DNA of 64,000 nucleotides from Flavobacteriales bacterium (GTDB lineage: Bacteria > Bacteroidota > Bacteroidia > JACJYZ01): positions 124,001-188,000 of the forward strand of contig JACJYZ010000002.1 of the NCBI GenBank assembly GCA_020635855.1, written 5' to 3'. Of the stretch, positions 61,714 to 64,000 are shown in pieces; the first letter of the stretch is position 1, and each line of letters opens with the position of its first letter. The position numbers and the translations under genes are program-made. The notes under the pieces were generated by a model, which worked only from the letters and a program-made list of their open reading frames with translations, was not told where the DNA came from and did no database searches.

Positions 61714-64000
61714 TTACTGGATCAGGCATTTGAATCCGACTTTGAATGCAAGGCCTTTCCTATAGGATTGGAACACGTAGTCGGTTCCCTTGAAGGTTTG
61801 TGTTTGCTGAAACACTGGATTCAGGATGTTCTTGACGTCCAGCTTCACGGAAATCTTCTTACCGATTTTCTTGGAGAGGTTGAAGTCGAGTTGTCCGGCC
61901 GGTTGTTCATATACGTTCGGCGTTCCGCCCACAACGATCACTGCCAGTCGCGGACCCGATACGTTGTAGTTCAAGTTGGCGCTGATGCCAGTGGAATCAT
62001 TGGTATAACCCAAGGTTGCATTTACTACATAAGGTGCTTGTCCGAACATCTCGCGGGTATCCGGGTGGTTGGGGTTGGTGGCGCGAATGTTGGCCAGTTC
62101 CTGTTTGTCGATGCTCACGGAAGACTTCACCAGGGTGAGGTTACCGCCGATGTTGAAGTTGCTCAGTGCAGGTGTGATCATGGAGAGGTTCCTTCGGACT
62201 TCCACCTCAGCTCCGTAGGCAATGGCTTCTTTCACGTTCCGGTAGTTCAGCTCGGGATTGGCGGAAACAGGGTTGAATGCGCGTTCGATGGGGTTCTGGA
62301 AACGCTTTCCGAAAACGCCGAAGGAGATCACTTCACCTGAGCTCGGATAAAGTTCCCATCTCAGGTCAAGGTTGTCGACCAGTGTTCTTTCCAGGTTCAG
62401 GTTACCCACCATCACATAGTCGCCAACGAAGTCGAACGAGGCGAAAGGTGCCAGCTCACGGAAAGTGGGTCGGGCCAATGTGCGGCTGCAGGCAAAACGA
62501 AGGTTGGAGGTGTCTTTCTTCAGGAAGTAGGTCACATTCAGTGCGGGCAGCAGATCGTTGCCTTTCAGGTAGCCGGCGGGCAGGTCCAGGTTAAGGCTCT
62601 TTACATCGATGTTGGTTTGTTCGAACCGGAGTCCGGTGATGATGCGGAATTTGTTCAGTTCCACGTCTCCCATCACGTAAGCTGCACTTACGCGTTCGTT
62701 ACCGATGTAGCTGTTGCGGCGTTCGCTTGCATCCAGCATGTATACGAAGGAAGTGGTAGACAGGTCCATGTTTTCATCCGCGAAGAAGGCCTCCATATCG
62801 CCCTGGTAGTTCAGGCCCTGAAAGCGGAAGTCAAAGCGTCTTTCGCCAAAGTTGCGGTGCTTCTGCACATTCGATAATCCTGATTTGAACTTCACATCAT
62901 GTCCTGCGATGGTGACCGGCAATTCGAAATTCACTTTCGTGTCGATGTTGTTTTCTTCGAGGTCACGGAAATATCGGCTGGGAGGTCCGTAAATGGACGG
63001 ATTCAATGAGAACAACGTGTCCGGTGCGTCCTGTCCGGTTTGTGTCATCCTGTAATCGTTGGTCACAAAGCGCAGATCGGGTTCAATTTGGGTGGAGTGG
63101 GTATAGGATGCAAGCCAGTCCATTTTGAAACCGTCGGCATTGTGTTGCAACAGGTGTTGGCCCTTGAGCTGGGCGGAGGTGATGCTGCGTTCTTTGTAGC
63201 CGAGGGTGCGGGTTTGCTGGTAAAGGCCTTTGGCATCTTTGGCGATTTCTCCTTCCAGGTAACGGGCGGAGTTGATGCCGTCCTGATTGCGCATCACCAT
63301 GAGGCCGATGTTGTCGTTATCGGACATCCGGAGCGACATGCTGGCCAATGCACCCCAGGTTACTTCTTCCTGTCCTTTGGTGTCATCAAACAACAGTTCC
63401 TTGTTGAGGGTTTCCACGGTGTTGGCCGATCCTGTTTGTGTGTACCTTCCGGTTTCGCCGTGCTGGTACATCTGGTAGCCATGACCATAAGTAATGCCGG
63501 CGATGTAGCCCATTTCTTTGCCGAAGAGGGAATCCTTGTTGCCGATAGAGAAGGAATAACCCTGGTCCAGGAATGAGCGTGTGCGCACGGGAGTCAGTTC
63601 TTTGTTGAATGACCGGGTCATGGTTTGCAGCAGGTCGTTGTCTGTGTAAAGGTCAGGAACGGGTTTGGTGCCGATGGCTGTGGGGATGGCGCGGGTACCG
63701 TCGTCAAACCCCATCCAGTCGGTCTTGCCTTTGTTGGCTGAGAGGAAGTCCTTGCGGAGGTTGCTGTTGCGGTTGTAACCGAGCGACACGCCGTACTGCA
63801 GGGTGAAATGGCTCGGGTAATCCTTGGTGGTGATGTTCACCAGTCCGCCGGTGAAGCTGCCGGGAAGATCCGGGCTGAAAGATTTCACCACACTCATGTT
63901 TTCAATGAGGTTGGTGGGGAAGAGATCTACCTGTACCGAGTTGCGGTTGGGATCCAGTCCAGGAATTTCGGCTCCGTTCAGGGTGGTTTTGCTGTAGCGA
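61714..64000 (-). CDS. TonB-dependent outer-membrane receptor, N-terminus beyond the window
   Basis: At least 761 residues are coded; the frame is open to the window edge upstream of the ATG at 63897, reading RYSKTTLNGAEIPGLDP and VDLFPTNLIENMSVVKSF, which is the plug domain. GSFTGGLVNITTKDYP ends the plug, then a long series of beta strands with ARPTFRELAPFASFDFVG near the C-terminal third and the closing LAFKVGFKCLIQ strand. The substrate is not evident; its place beside the phosphate island makes a phosphorus compound possible, but that is only context. Confidence 0.93.
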   Translation of the reverse strand, partial: RYSKTTLNGAEIPGLDPNRNSVQVDLFPTNLIENMSVVKSFSPDLPGSFTGGLVNITTKDYPSHFTLQYGVSLGYNRNSNLRKDFLSANKGKTDWMGFDDGTRAIPTAIGTKPVPDLYTDNDLLQTMTRSFNKELTPVRTRSFLDQGYSFSIGNKDSLFGKEMGYIAGITYGHGYQMYQHGETGRYTQTGSANTVETLNKELLFDDTKGQEEVTWGALASMSLRMSDNDNIGLMVMRNQDGINSARYLEGEIAKDAKGLYQQTRTLGYKERSITSAQLKGQHLLQHNADGFKMDWLASYTHSTQIEPDLRFVTNDYRMTQTGQDAPDTLFSLNPSIYGPPSRYFRDLEENNIDTKVNFELPVTIAGHDVKFKSGLSNVQKHRNFGERRFDFRFQGLNYQGDMEAFFADENMDLSTTSFVYMLDASERRNSYIGNERVSAAYVMGDVELNKFRIITGLRFEQTNIDVKSLNLDLPAGYLKGNDLLPALNVTYFLKKDTSNLRFACSRTLARPTFRELAPFASFDFVGDYVMVGNLNLERTLVDNLDLRWELYPSSGEVISFGVFGKRFQNPIERAFNPVSANPELNYRNVKEAIAYGAEVEVRRNLSMITPALSNFNIGGNLTLVKSSVSIDKQELANIRATNPNHPDTREMFGQAPYVVNATLGYTNDSTGISANLNYNVSGPRLAVIVVGGTPNVYEQPAGQLDFNLSKKIGKKISVKLDVKNILNPVFQQTQTFKGTDYVFQSYRKGLAFKVGFKCLIQ

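Noticed and set aside
1..64000. tRNA, rRNA or other structured RNA genes
   Set aside because: The intergenic gaps were read on both strands and no cloverleaf or rRNA-like sequence was seen; a covariance search would be the decisive test.

Overview
The window looks like a piece of a Bacteroidota chromosome, probably a free-living, gliding or surface-associated lineage. Four kinds of evidence support this. Many genes are preceded by the Bacteroidota -7 promoter element TAnnTTTG, often only a few bases before the start codon, and Shine-Dalgarno sequences are scarce. Two very large secreted proteins carry type IX secretion (T9SS) sorting domains, one type A and one type B. There are SprB-type repeats, lipoproteins and a TonB-dependent receptor. 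The gene families (DECR-like reductase, Mrp without a CxxC, LuxE-like protein, Na/Pi cotransporter with a PhoU tail) fit that phylum. The exact order or family cannot be fixed by eye.

Layout. 1-9.8 kb: the N-terminus of a secreted S8 peptidase (cut by the edge), B12-dependent ribonucleotide reductase, a GNAT acetyltransferase, an unusual membrane protein joining an OpgB/LtaS-like phosphoglycerol transferase to an ILEI-like domain and a GDPD domain, a DEAD-box helicase and a hemerythrin-like protein. 9.8-19.1 kb: housekeeping genes (pdxH, a lipoprotein, pirin, gdhA, kbl, then rplM-rpsI-rpsB-tsf, pyrH, frr). 19.1-38.6 kb: radical SAM/lipoprotein pair, a 3.1k-residue SprB-repeat surface protein, an RND/MMPL exporter, rfbA, a polyprenyl diphosphate synthase and an M4 metalloprotease with a T9SS tail. 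38.7-45.6 kb: small metabolic and information genes (TIGR01777 epimerase, DECR-like SDR, nfu, mrp, ATL-XRE pair, trmB, glycosyltransferase). 45.6-45.9 kb: a gene-free stretch of short intergenic repeats.

45.9-61.7 kb is a phosphate island: PhoR and a PhoB-type regulator, a phosphate-selective porin divergent from pstS-pstC-pstA-pstB-phoU, a Na/Pi cotransporter, ppk1-ppx for polyphosphate turnover, and a second PhoB-like regulator without a kinase. Three intergenic sites there share an 11-bp-period direct repeat of TTAACA-like half-sites. I read these as the local Pho box. At two of them the distance to the -33 element is nearly the same. A small acidic orphan gene with its own promoter and terminator lies next to one of these sites, and the window ends inside a TonB-dependent receptor.

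The most interesting items are the phosphoglycerol transferase-ILEI-GDPD fusion, the exact 306-residue four-unit higher-order repeat in the SprB-like protein, the candidate Pho boxes, an 18-bp perfect inverted repeat just upstream of phoB, and the orphan acidic gene. No tRNA, rRNA, CRISPR array, insertion sequence or prophage was seen.
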